Source: Diphasiastrum complanatum
Taxonomy: Eukaryota > Streptophyta > Lycopodiopsida > Lycopodiales > Lycopodiaceae
Direction of reading: 5' to 3'
DNA length: 64,000 nucleotides
NCBI GenBank assembly: GCA_029204225.1
Contig: CM055101.1
Span: 45,731,906 to 45,795,905 of the forward strand
Shown here: positions 48,425 through 58,200 of the stretch, piece after piece
Layout of the letters: every line of letters starts with the position of its first letter
Position numbering within the stretch: the stretch's first letter is position 1
Notes under the pieces: generated by a model
What the model was told of the DNA's origin: nothing
The model's input: only the letters and a program-made list of their open reading frames with translations
Database searches by the model: none
Made by a program: the position numbers and the translations under genes

Positions 48425-48782
48425 TAATGATTTGATCTATTAACCCACAATAATGTTTTTAGGTTTATGGGCCCGTTTGCATGCTAGTATTAGGGCCTCA
48501 TGTATTTTTAGTATACTTAGTTACTAGTTAGAATAGATGTTGACTCAAGTCAAAGATTCTATGTGCTTGATTTATAGCACCAATTTTGCTAGATATAGAG
48601 TTTAGTTGCTTTCACCATATTTAGGTACGCGATTATGGTAATTACTTTGCATCTATAGTAATTGCTTTTGAGCGTCGGGGAGGGAGAAAGTTTTCTTGAT
48701 GTCTTTTCCATGCCAAAAGCCATATAAGACGAAACAGTACATGTCAAAAGTATGGTGGTACAAACGGGAGCATATGAAACGT

Positions 48783-48784
<2 letters not shown>

Positions 48785-48822
<38 letters not shown>
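48785..48822. repeat. (GA)n microsatellite at a splice donor
   Basis: On the gene strand this is (CT)n beginning four bases after the inferred exon end at 48825. Confidence 0.95.
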
Positions 48823-48824
<2 letters not shown>

Positions 48825-49218
48825 CTGCCGGAGACATTTATGAAAAGCAGATCCTGATACACCAGGTGGTACCATCTGAAGTAAAACGCCTCCAGATGCT
48901 TTGAAGAGAGGGAAAGTTAACAAAAAAACTGTGATTGCGACTAGGCCCAGACATAAAGTCTCTGCATTTTTTACACTGCAGCAACCAGAAACAAAGTTAA
49001 TAAGTGCTCTCAAACCTAACTATGTTGATAACTTTGCAGTAAGCCTTAATGTTGTGAAAGAACTCAAAATGCTTCTTATTCTGATGGAGACAATTGTATA
49101 ATGTCTTTAAATTAGGTATAAGCTCAAAATTCAGAGGGGTAATGCTGCTCGTTATATTGTAAAGAGAGACAATTCAGACCCAAGCAAGAGGAGCCAAGAA
49201 GCCAAGATAACTCCTGCA
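48825..49218 (-). CDS. Cation efflux (MTP/ZnT-like) protein, two internal exons
   Basis: Exon 49180-49218 (39 nt) encodes AGVILASWLLLLG, the end of a membrane helix. It has an acceptor (TTTTTCTGCAG) and a donor within CTTGG|GTCTGA. Exon 48825-48975 (151 nt) starts by completing that Gly codon and encodes VKNAETLCLGLVAITVFLLT, then FPLFKASGGVLLQ and FHKCLRQ: the last membrane helix and the linker to the cytosolic domain. Phases match across this intron and on to the exons at 28149-28238. Exons for the N-terminus and first helices were not found and should lie beyond 51.4 kb or outside the window. The metal-binding HxxxD motifs are therefore not visible. Confidence 0.75.
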
Positions 49219-51384
49219 CTGCAGAAAAACCAAAAAGATGGCTTCTTAGTATCATAAACCTGGAATTGTTATGATTCAAACACATCTTATTAGAGTTAAC
49301 AAGGGGATTCTCCTTCTGAAAAATCTATCAAGAAAGATATTCAAACTAAAGGCGATTTGTTCAAGACTACTAAGCTGAATAATATTAGTCTTGACATCAG
49401 AAGCAAATCAAGATGAACCTCAACAATGGTCAGATTAAAATTGACAACAAAAAGGAAAAAATCAAAGCAGCTCATCGCCATATGGAATTTCAAATGACTT
49501 CATCAATTAATTTTCAAATCCGAACTTCGTCTGGTTGACAATGATAAGGATGATCTATCAAGATTCTAGCTTTTGCATATAGTTTTTGCTTGATTCAATA
49601 TTTTGCATTTGTGGAAGAACCCTAAATTTGATAGGATCTCTTGATTTTATGTTGCTGGACTTTTTCAGGGTTGAATTCAGTCCATTGCGGCCAGTGATAG
49701 ACTACCATGACAAACATTCTCTAGCCACATTATTTAGAACCTGAATATCCTTTATGGAGAAATTTCTTAAGTATTATATCGAAGGGAAGAATTATATCAA
49801 TCTTAAGTAGATATACCACCGATACTTCAGTAATTCTGAAAGTTCTCAACCAAAATTAAAATTACAAATTTTAACAATCAGAATAAGGATATACCCCATC
49901 ACAGCTGGAATATCATTTATTAAGGATATCGATACATCGAAGCACAACTGAGATCCCAAAGCTCTCAAAGACTATATATAACTACTGATGAACTGCAAAT
50001 TGGATCTCTTCGAGACTTGAAAGCAAAGAAGCAAATGGACAGGATAGAGGAAGGAGAGAGTAACATGTTTCCTTTGGTACACAATTCAAAGATAACTGCG
50101 TAATTAGGCTATTCACCAATGAGAATGCAATCGATTGGAAATACACAGTTAGATCTCTCCTTCTCAAAACTACTTCCACATCTCAAAACCTAAAACTGCA
50201 AAGCTAATGGCTTGAAACCATCTGCTCCTCCTGTAGTTAGGATTGGGAGATCAAGGGTTTCAGAAAACAATCGAAAGAAAACATAAGTGTGCTCTTTACT
50301 AGTCAGAAGGGAATTGACTAATACCCCCAAATCATGCACTGTGCAAAATAAATTTCTACTTCTCAAGACGTGTGGCACTAATGAATTAAGGCATAATTCC
50401 AAACTGCTCTTTTCAGATTTAGGACCTACCCATTAGTCAACCACCCAGCTCAGCTACAAACATCTACCCACATTGAACAGTTGTCACAGAGCTTGAAAAG
50501 TCTTTTAAGTGAGGGACAACAAAATATCTACTCGATAGGATTATAAGAAAATTGAAAGGCCAATGCTCGGCATAACAAAGGAGACATGCAATCATCAACA
50601 CAATTGAGTCCAACCACAAAGTCTTAGACCATCAACTTCATCGTGCATGGCATGGACAAAATGCTATAGCATCCCTAAACACGCTGTAAGTGCCCTAGAG
50701 TAGGGGCAGATCACATGCACAAACATATGTTCACAATAACTTTCATGCATTTGTACAACGACCAACATACGAAGTTTATATCATTTCTCCAAAGGTGAAG
50801 GCCATGATGAAGTCTAGCACTAAAGAGCAAAGCCAATAAAATGAAGTCCCTACTTCCTCATGGAAAAAAAAACTACAATTCATCACTTCAGCTTGCTCAA
50901 AACCGCGAGAAAGATAGCTGATGGGCAAAATGCACCGCTTAAGATAGAAAGAAATAGCACAAACCAGTTGGTTGTTGGACAACCAACTGGACAAAGATCT
51001 CAAATGAGAGTTGCACTTCCCTAATATGGCAGTAAATACATCAATGTTAGTCCTAGGATAATACCTAAAGTAAAAAGGGAGACATGCACTCTTCAACCCT
51101 ATGAAGTCCAACCCCGAATCCTTAGACCATCAACTTCACTATGCATAGCAATCAAGGCATTAGACAATTCATAGAGACCTGCACAGATTTTGAAAAAGAC
51201 ATACTTGGTGAAAGTGCTAAAAACGACAAAGACAGCAAATGTCAAATAAACTATCCCCCAAGCTGCCATTCAGTCCAATAATGCTTAGCACTCTTAAACA
51301 GCTTCACACGTACCTAATTTGGAACTATTTCATCTAGATACCTCACGTATGGATTTTCGTAGTTCTAATCACGACCCTTTACAC
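49219..51384. other. No recognised gene; one diverged short duplication
   Basis: About 2.1 kb of AT-rich DNA, probably part of an upstream intron of the efflux gene. 50576-50655 and 51073-51150 are diverged direct copies of about 75 bp (landmark TTAGACCATCAACTTCA). Two minus-strand frames (50190-50402, 50776-51111) show no motif. Confidence 0.45.
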
Positions 51385-51600
51385 GGTGTAAAAACTACCT
51401 GGCATAGTTCCCCAAGGCACCCGTGCCGTGGGGGTGCAGGTACCGTACCAGGTGCCATACCACGTGGTAAGGCACCTGTCTTTTTTTTTAATGTTGTTAA
51501 CAAAATATCACTGGAAAAAAAAAACAGATGTCGTGGGTGCCGTGGAACTGAAGATCCATAGCACCTATGGCACGTGTGCCGTACCACGGCACCTGGAACT
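51385..51600. repeat. GGCACC/GGTGCC palindromic array
   Basis: Left arm (51390-51475) and right arm (51530-51600) are rich in GGCACC, GTGCCG and CCACGG words in opposite orientation. The right arm ends GGAACTATGAT and the left arm begins CTGGCATAGTTCC, so the two are inverted copies of one terminus. Followed by (GT)n at 51609-51636 and (TA)n at 51683-51731. Confidence 0.75.
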
Positions 51601-51678
51601 ATGATATATGTGTGTGTGTGTGTGCGTGTGTGTGTGATAATATATAGTATATACATATGATAGTATTCATAAAATATA

Positions 51679-51736
<58 letters not shown>

Positions 51737-51846
51737 ATGTACTGTAGGAGCCTACAAATCCCCAATAATACCTAGGTTTAGGGTGATTCACTGATTCAAT
51801 GTGTACTGATCAATGTTGCTCAATGTAATGGCGAAGCAGTGACGTT

Positions 51847-52700
51847 GTGTGGGGTCATGTGGAACAGGATGAGCCACGGGATGATGCACGGGATGAGCCA
51901 GAGGATTGTGCACCCGATGAGGCCCAGAGCCCAAAGCATTTGTATTCGGATGCAGAGCTAGACGACTTGATTGCCACGATGGATTCAGAGGCCCACCTCA
52001 TGCCGAGTGTCAGGGCACCCCCATCATCTCTTGCCAGCACGCCCTACACAGAGTCTCAGTTAGAGCAGCTACAGGAGGTGCCTGCAGTTCCTCTGGTTCC
52101 TCAAAGGGTTTATATGCGCCGCACAGCACCTCCAGTGCCACCGATGCCATCGAGGCCTGCAGCACCTCCATCGCCATCCACTTCTGCAGCACCAGGTTTC
52201 CATGGCAGGCCACCATCCGTGCCCAGGGTTTCTCTTGCATGCCCACATCCACAATGGCTCCTCCAGTGGCAGCACCCACTTCACATCCTCCTCCTTTGGT
52301 AGCACCCACTCCACTGGCTCCCCCTTTGGCAGCACCCAGGATGTACGGGACGGCCCCTCCACAGCCAGTTCCTCCACCACCAGCAGCCCCATGAGCACAC
52401 ACTCCAAGGGCTCATCCTCCTCGCTCAATTGCTCAGGGAGTCCCCTCTTTGGCTTCCCTATCCCAACCGGCCTCAGCTTGGGCCCAACCTAGCAGCATAG
52501 CCAGGTGATTTGCATGGGGGTGATGAGGCATTGACAGCTCCCCTAGTCCGTAAGAGACCAGGAAGGCCCAAGGGTGCACCGAACAAGAAAGGCAGAGCAC
52601 AGAAGCAGCCAGGGAAGAGAGGACGACCTCGCAGGGGTAGAGGTGCACCTTTTGTCCCCCCTGATTTCTGACATATTTCACATGCCCATGTCCACCATAA
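51847..52700 (+). pseudogene. hAT C transposase C-terminal tail (5'-truncated)
   Basis: Closely matches the tail of the complete transposase: acidic DDARDEPEDCA, HLYSDAELDDLIATMDSEA, SVRAPPSSLAS, then Pro-rich RTAPPVPPMPSRPAAPPSPS. A frameshift near 52230 breaks it. The AT-hook part continues in another frame to about 52650. Everything upstream of the tail is missing, replaced by the (TA)n/GGCACC sequence. Confidence 0.85.
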
Positions 52701-52924
52701 TCGAGACAAAACATAACAATTCATAATCAAATACATTACACTGCATTTAAAAAATACAGAGATTGTGTTTCACAAAACCAAACGCGTGTTTCACAAACAA
52801 ACACATTGTATACTGATTCAAGAGATGTATCTAAATAACATTACATATCCCGCCACATATGGTTGGGTCTGTTTTTAATACAACTATCTAACTAACTATA
52901 TGTCGCCTCATTTACCGCCAAAAA

Positions 52925-53232
52925 TTACATAGAAACGATTCGCCACTCGCCCTGGTCAGGAGCATTGTTCTCTCGCTCTAGCTCTACCTCCTGGCTAGCC
53001 CGACGAATTCGCACCCTTTTCTTGACCATGGCCAGCTGCCATGCACTGAAGTTAATTCCAATCCGCTCATCCTCATCCCCCGCGGGGGCGGGGATCTGCA
53101 GCTCCGGGTGTCTCTGCCGAGTTTGTCGCAGCATCTCTGCAATGTCTGCCTCTTGCTTCCGATGCCTTTCATTGTGCCTTCGGACATCTTCCTCCTCGCT
53201 TCGCCCTCGGGCTTCGATGGTATGCGCTCTGC
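52925..53232 (-). CDS. hAT C second ORF, convergent to the transposase
   Basis: A frame open from just after a stop at about 53235 to TAG/TGA at 52925. It reads EEEDVRRHNERHRKQEADIA, EMLRQTRQRHPE, INFSAWQLAMVKKRVRIRRA, then ELERENNAPDQGE. The first ATG in this frame is at 53134. It is Arg/Glu-rich and likely helical. Its end is conserved at 60068-60172 (RRANQEAARANREAEQERQN and NAPDEGE) in the same place relative to another transposase copy, which argues it is a real element gene. Function unknown; it might be a transposase partner, by analogy with two-gene DNA transposons. Confidence 0.5.
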
Positions 53233-53339
53233 CATCTCAATCGACTTTCTCTCATAGCACCCTAATTCTCAAACAGCCTCGCACAGGCTCTCACAGCCTC
53301 TCACAGGCTGTCTCACAGCCTCTGAAAATGCCTCTCACA

Positions 53340-53370
53340 ATGGCATTGTGAGTGCCTATTTATCCCCACA
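53340..53370 (-). promoter_or_regulatory. Possible TATA-like element for the hAT second ORF
   Basis: Minus strand reads GGGGATAAATAGGCACTC about 130 bp upstream of the open frame. A weak match, offered only because of its position. Confidence 0.2.
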
Positions 53371-53455
53371 ACTTGTTTGCCCATCTGCAGTTGCTGATGA
53401 TCCCTCCATGTGCCGTTGTACTTGCCCCCAAGTGTTGCTCTCCCATGTGCTGCTC

Positions 53456-53611
53456 TCCCATTGGCCCCATGGTCTGCTCCCCCACAGTGCCCATGTGCTG
53501 TTGTACCTGCCCCCTGCCCCCTGTATTGTCCCCTTTTTTTGCACCCTAAACCCTTTTTTTGCATTTTTTAGGCCTATTTTACTATAAAAAATGCATTTTT
53601 TAATTATAAAA

Positions 53612-53668
<57 letters not shown>

Positions 53669-54070
53669 TGGTACCGCCCTGGTACCGCGGGTCTAAGGGC
53701 AGTACCATAATGGCGGTTCCACGTGCCACTATGGTATATACATATGATAGTATATATATAATATACAATATATATATATGATATGTCATACTGGCACGTG
53801 GTACCGCCATTAAGGTACCGCCGGTACCATAATGGTGGTACCGCCAGTACGGTACCACCCTGGGATCCGCGGTACCAGGGCGGTACCATTTTTTAATATT
53901 TTTTTTAATATTTTTTATATTTAATAATTGCCTTTTATATAATAAAATAGGCTTTAAAAAATGGAAAAATTAGGGTTTTGGGTGTAAAAAAAGAGGGTAC
54001 GATATATGGTGCAAGGGACAGGTGCAACAGCACATGGCCACTGTGGGTGAGCAAACCATGGGGCCAATGG
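53456..54070. repeat. Long palindrome: tail-to-tail joint of hAT C and D
   Basis: Left arm (about 53456-53765) and right arm (about 53775-54070) are inverted copies. Both run CCATTGGCCCCATGG, GCCATGTGCTGTTG-like, TTTTTT-rich, then GGTACCGCCCTGGTACCGCGG. The centre contains (TA)n and diverged GGTACC repeats. Each arm is the 3' end of one hAT copy. Confidence 0.85.
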
Positions 54071-54800
54071 ACGAAAACTGCTGGCTAGGGAGGTCATCCA
54101 GATGGGAAGGTATCTCCTCCACATCCTCGAAGGCCTCGTCAGTAGCATCCTGGGCCTGCTCGGGTGGCGGACTAGGGGTGTGCGAGCAACGGGACGTGGT
54201 GGTGGAACCGCAGTGGCAACTGGCGGACGCGAGGGGTCGGGATCAACCGGAATGGGTGCAGATGGGGGTGTGTGTGGCAGAACTGTCTGAGGGGGATGAG
54301 GGGCAATGGGACGGGACGAGGATGCACTCCCTCTCCTCGTGCGTGCCAGCCAAGCAGGCAGCAACTCTGGGTCAGCCACATAAGGAGCGGTGCAAAACCG
54401 GAGAACACCCTCCGAAATGGTGTTCTCCCCTTGCACGAGACGGGGCCCGTAGGTGTCCAATAGTCGCTGCCTGTCGGGGATGGACATGCTGCCACAAGGG
54501 GCAGCATTTAAAATGCCACCATTTTTAGCGCGTGCACCGAGCACGTGGCCTTTAAGGTGAGTGAGGGACGGAGCAAATTTGACTAGGCAATATCGGCAAC
54601 GCACGACCTTCTGACCAGTCTTGTTGGTCTTGTCGGCAACGCAACGATGGCTGGAAAAAAACTGGGAGAGAAAAAGCGAGGGGGGCGGATAGATTAGGTT
54701 TAATAAATTTGAAAAAAATATTAAATATTAATTATATCCGCGGTACCCAGTACCACGGGACCTATGATACATATATATATATATATATATACACCACGGA
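53775..54800 (-). mobile_element. hAT D, internally deleted copy
   Basis: About 1 kb. On the minus strand, a 5' end with GGTACC words (54735-54800) and the transposase N-terminal domain (54604-54085) jump after LPSQQFS directly to the element's 3' terminal sequence (54070-53775). A deletion derivative keeping both ends, of the kind mobilised in trans by an intact transposase. Confidence 0.7.
54085..54640 (-). pseudogene. hAT D transposase N-terminal domain
   Basis: Reads DKTNKTGQKVVRCRYCLVKF, TRLKGHVLGA-like with H, and NAAPCGSM (same C-C-H-C finger as the complete copy), then RQRLLDTYGPRL and a Pro-rich linker. The region with the start codon (about 75 nt relative to copy B) is deleted. A small deletion near 54180 shifts the frame before the junction. 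Confidence 0.85.
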
Positions 54801-54804
54801 CCTA

Positions 54805-54855
<51 letters not shown>

Positions 54856-54960
54856 TAGGTCCCGCGGTACTGGGTACCGCGGATCCCGGTACCGCGGGAC
54901 CATACTGGTACCGCAGTACCATGATGGTACCGCGGTACCACAATATAATAATATATTTAT
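54735..54960. repeat. Palindrome: head-to-head joint of hAT D and B
   Basis: CCGCGGTACCCAGTACC at 54738 is mirrored at 54860-54886 (TCCCGCGGTACTGGGTACCGCGG region) around (TA)n tracts at 54769-54789 and 54817-54853. Further GGTACCGCGG/GGTACCGCAG words continue to 54942 on the B side. Confidence 0.8.
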
Positions 54961-55224
54961 TATTTAATATTTTTTTTAATTTTTTTTTACCTAAACCTAC
55001 CCGCCCCCCTCGCATTTCCTCTGAAATTTTTTTGAGCCCTCTCCGCCCTGCCATCGCTGCTGGTTTTTCTTGCCTGCCTTTGATTCCTTGCGTCGCGCAT
55101 CGCCCACGCAACGCCCTGCCTTGCATCTGATTTCCTTTGCCCTGCATTCGCCCATTTTCAGCGTCTCTCCAACAGTGAACCCTGCTGTTTTTTTTCCAGC
55201 AATCCATCCCTCATTTCATCTGCA

Positions 55225-58200
55225 ATGGTGCAATCCGACCTTTCCGGTCTGTGGGACGAGGTAGACATTGTCAGGCGGGTTGCCGACAAGGCCAACAAGA
55301 CCGGTCAGAAGATCGTGCGCTGCCGATACTGTCTCGTCGAGTTTGCTGCATCCCTCACTCGCCTTAAAGGCCATCTGCTCGGTGCACGCGCCAAAAATGG
55401 TGCCACCTTGAATGCTGCCCCTTGTGGCAGCATGACCGTCCCCGACAGGCAGCGACTACTGGACACCTACGGGCCGCGGCTCGTGGCAGGGGAGAACAGC
55501 ATTTCGGAGGGCGTTCTCCGATTTTGCACCGCTCCTTATGTGACTAACCCAGAGTTGCTGCCTGCTTGGCTGGCACGCACAAGGAGAGGGAGTGCATCCT
55601 CCTCTGGTCCCTTTGCCCCTCAGACAGCTCTACCTCATGCACCCCCATCTGCTCAGATTCCGGTGGATCCCGTCCCATCGCGTCCGACAGTTGCCACTGC
55701 GGTTCCACCACCACCCACTGTTGCTCGCACTCCACCAGTCTACGACTTTCTCATGGACTCTCCGCCACCCGAGCAGGCCCAGGATGGTACTGGGCGGGCC
55801 TTCGAGGATGTGGAAGAGATCCCTTCTTCCTTCCCTTCCCATCCGGATGACCTCCTCAGCCAGCAGTTTTCGTACCCCATGCCAGATGTTGCCCCTCCAC
55901 CAGTGCACCCCACCTATGCTGCTGCACCCATCCCTGCCAGTGCATCCCACTCTCCCCATTCCACGTCTACAGCCGATGCATCCACCAGCGCCCAGCCTGT
56001 CGCGTCATCGTCCATTCCCGTCACGGTTGGTGCACCGTGCTGGAGGTCCACCACCCGTCGTCCACCAGGGAGAGCCCTCGTGCAGCAGACCATTCGCGGC
56101 GCGCATCAGCCGCACATGGACAGAGAGGCCACACAGGCCGTGGCTAGTCTGGTTTACGAGCTGAACCTGCCCTTTGCCATCACCGACTCTGAGCCCTTCA
56201 GAAGGGCCTTCCGCCTTGCACAGTCTGTCAGCCCTAGCTGGAGAGTCCCTAGTTCAGAGGTTGTCCGCACACACGTGCTGAGGGATAGGGTCGAGTCCTT
56301 GTCTAGAGAGATGGAGCCTCTGCGTCGGCACTGGGCCACTTACGGTTGCAGCATCATGTCCGATGGCTGGACTGATGTCAGGAGGAGGCCGATCCTCAAC
56401 ATACTGGTCTCCAGCTGCATGGGCACACAGTTTTTGAGGGCAGTGGATTGCAGCAGGGGGGGGAGAGTCATATCTGCAGAGTTCATGTTTGATGTCATCA
56501 GGTCTTCCATCCTAGCCATAGGCCCACAGCATGTCGTCACGGTGGTGACGGACAATGCCACGAACTGCATTCAGATGGGTGTACTGCTAGAGGCCGAGTT
56601 CCCTCATATTGTTCATACCCCCTGTGCAGCCCACGGCATAGACCTTTTGATGGGGGACATTGGAGCACTTCCCTGGGTTAGAGCCATCGTCCGGGAGGCC
56701 CTCTTCCTGGTGACTTTTGTCACCAGAAAGAGGCGTGTTCTTGCCATGTTCCGGGTGTTTAGCCATCTGGACCTCCGTAAGCCAGCCCCCACGCGCTTTG
56801 CATTCAACTTGGTGGTCATCGATCGTTTGATCAGGTGCAGGGCCCAGCTTCTACAGATGGTTGCCAGTGATCTTTGGGGTGCCAGTACATTTCCGCACAC
56901 TGAGGATGGGGAGCACTTTTCTTCCACGGTGAGGGGAGACCAGTTCTGGAGGGATGCACAGACATTGTCAGGACTGCTTCGACCACTCTACATTGTGCTC
57001 CGCATGGCTGACAGCGAGGGGTCGACACTTGGACTGGTGTATGAGCTCATGGACCGGATTGGACAGTTCCTGCAGCTGCCCATCTTGCAGCCAGAGAGGT
57101 AAGCGGTACAGTGTTGCAATTGACCTTTATCTTTTCAGTACTTGCTAGTTTGTTTTTCTGTCAATGTTAAGCTTTTTCGTAATGCCCTAAACCACATGCC
57201 CCTCACCTGCAGGATGACAGAGCTGAAGTTCATATGGGAGACGCGATGGAACTACTTCCACAGGAGTATCCACAGCGTTGCACACATGCTGCATCCCCTC
57301 TTCCTCTCTCCGACACAGATCGCAGACAGGGAGCTCGAGGCCGATTGGCTTCAGTACATTCACAGGGTGGGTCCACACATAGGTTTGGATCCTATCAGGC
57401 TCATGGAGGAGCTCGCTGCATTTCGTTTCGGCATGGGCACATTCGGCCACCCGGCTGCCCAGGATCCAGAGAGGAGGCAGCTACCCATTACCTGGTGGAC
57501 CATGTTCGGTAGCACATACCCATCTATACAGCGTCTTGCACTGCGTGTCCTTTCTCAGGTATGCATCTCATTTTATCCTCCATTTTTTGTGTTTCGTTGA
57601 AGTTTAACCTTTGCCACAATGTGCTGAAGTATTTCAATGCACGCACCACAGGACTGTGCTGCCTCTGTGTGTGAGCGTAATTGGAGCACATGGGCACTGA
57701 TTCACACGAGGAGAAGAAACCGGTTGTCAGTGAGTCAGTTGGAGCGGTTGGTGTTCTGTAGCACCAACGCACGTCTCGCCAGGAGGCTTCCGACCATTAC
57801 GAGCGCATTGCAGGTGATAAGCTAATCTTTCATAGCATGTTGGTTGACTCCTGGTATGTTGGTTTCATTTCTTGAAAAAGTTGTCTCTCTGACATGCAAA
57901 TTTTAAACCTTGCAGACGAAGATATCTGATTTGGAGCGCCAGGTTGACTTGCCTACGGACAGCACCCATCCCATGCCTGCAGATGACCTGGGCACACAGT
58001 TGATGGCAGAGAGAGAGAGGGAGCTTGCCGAGATGAGAGAGAGAGAGCTTGGGCTTGAGCACAGAGAGCCCCCATTGTATGAGGCAGATGAGCCAGTGTC
58101 AGAGGATGAGCATGATGAGGATGAGCCAATTCGGGTTGTGTTTGCCAGACCAGAGAGGGATGAGGCAGATTATACAGGTGCAGGGCACACGCCACGGGCA

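Larger units (their letters stand above)
28239..48824 (-). other. Inferred giant intron of the cation efflux gene
   Basis: About 20.6 kb between two exons that join in the same phase and give continuous family-like protein (…HKCLRQ|VRMLEDV…). It is filled with the copia at 30128-36091, the hAT remnants at 37-48 kb, and the copia nested at 38896-44436. The acceptor (28239, TGATTTCAG) is strong. The donor at 48824 (CAG|GTTCTCTCTC) is weak and merges with a (CT)n tract. Confidence 0.6.

Noticed and set aside
50190..51111. Minus-strand frames as upstream exons of the cation efflux gene
   Set aside because: They show no membrane-helix pattern or HxxxD motif of the family and no phase-matching donor to 49218.
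52069..52428. Minus-strand frames of 119-130 codons over hAT C
   Set aside because: Antisense shadows of the Pro-rich transposase tail; the plus frame is conserved in copy B.
55592..56164. 190-codon plus frame inside the hAT B first exon
   Set aside because: Alternative frame of the Pro/Ser-rich linker; the 625-codon frame carries the finger and catalytic motifs.
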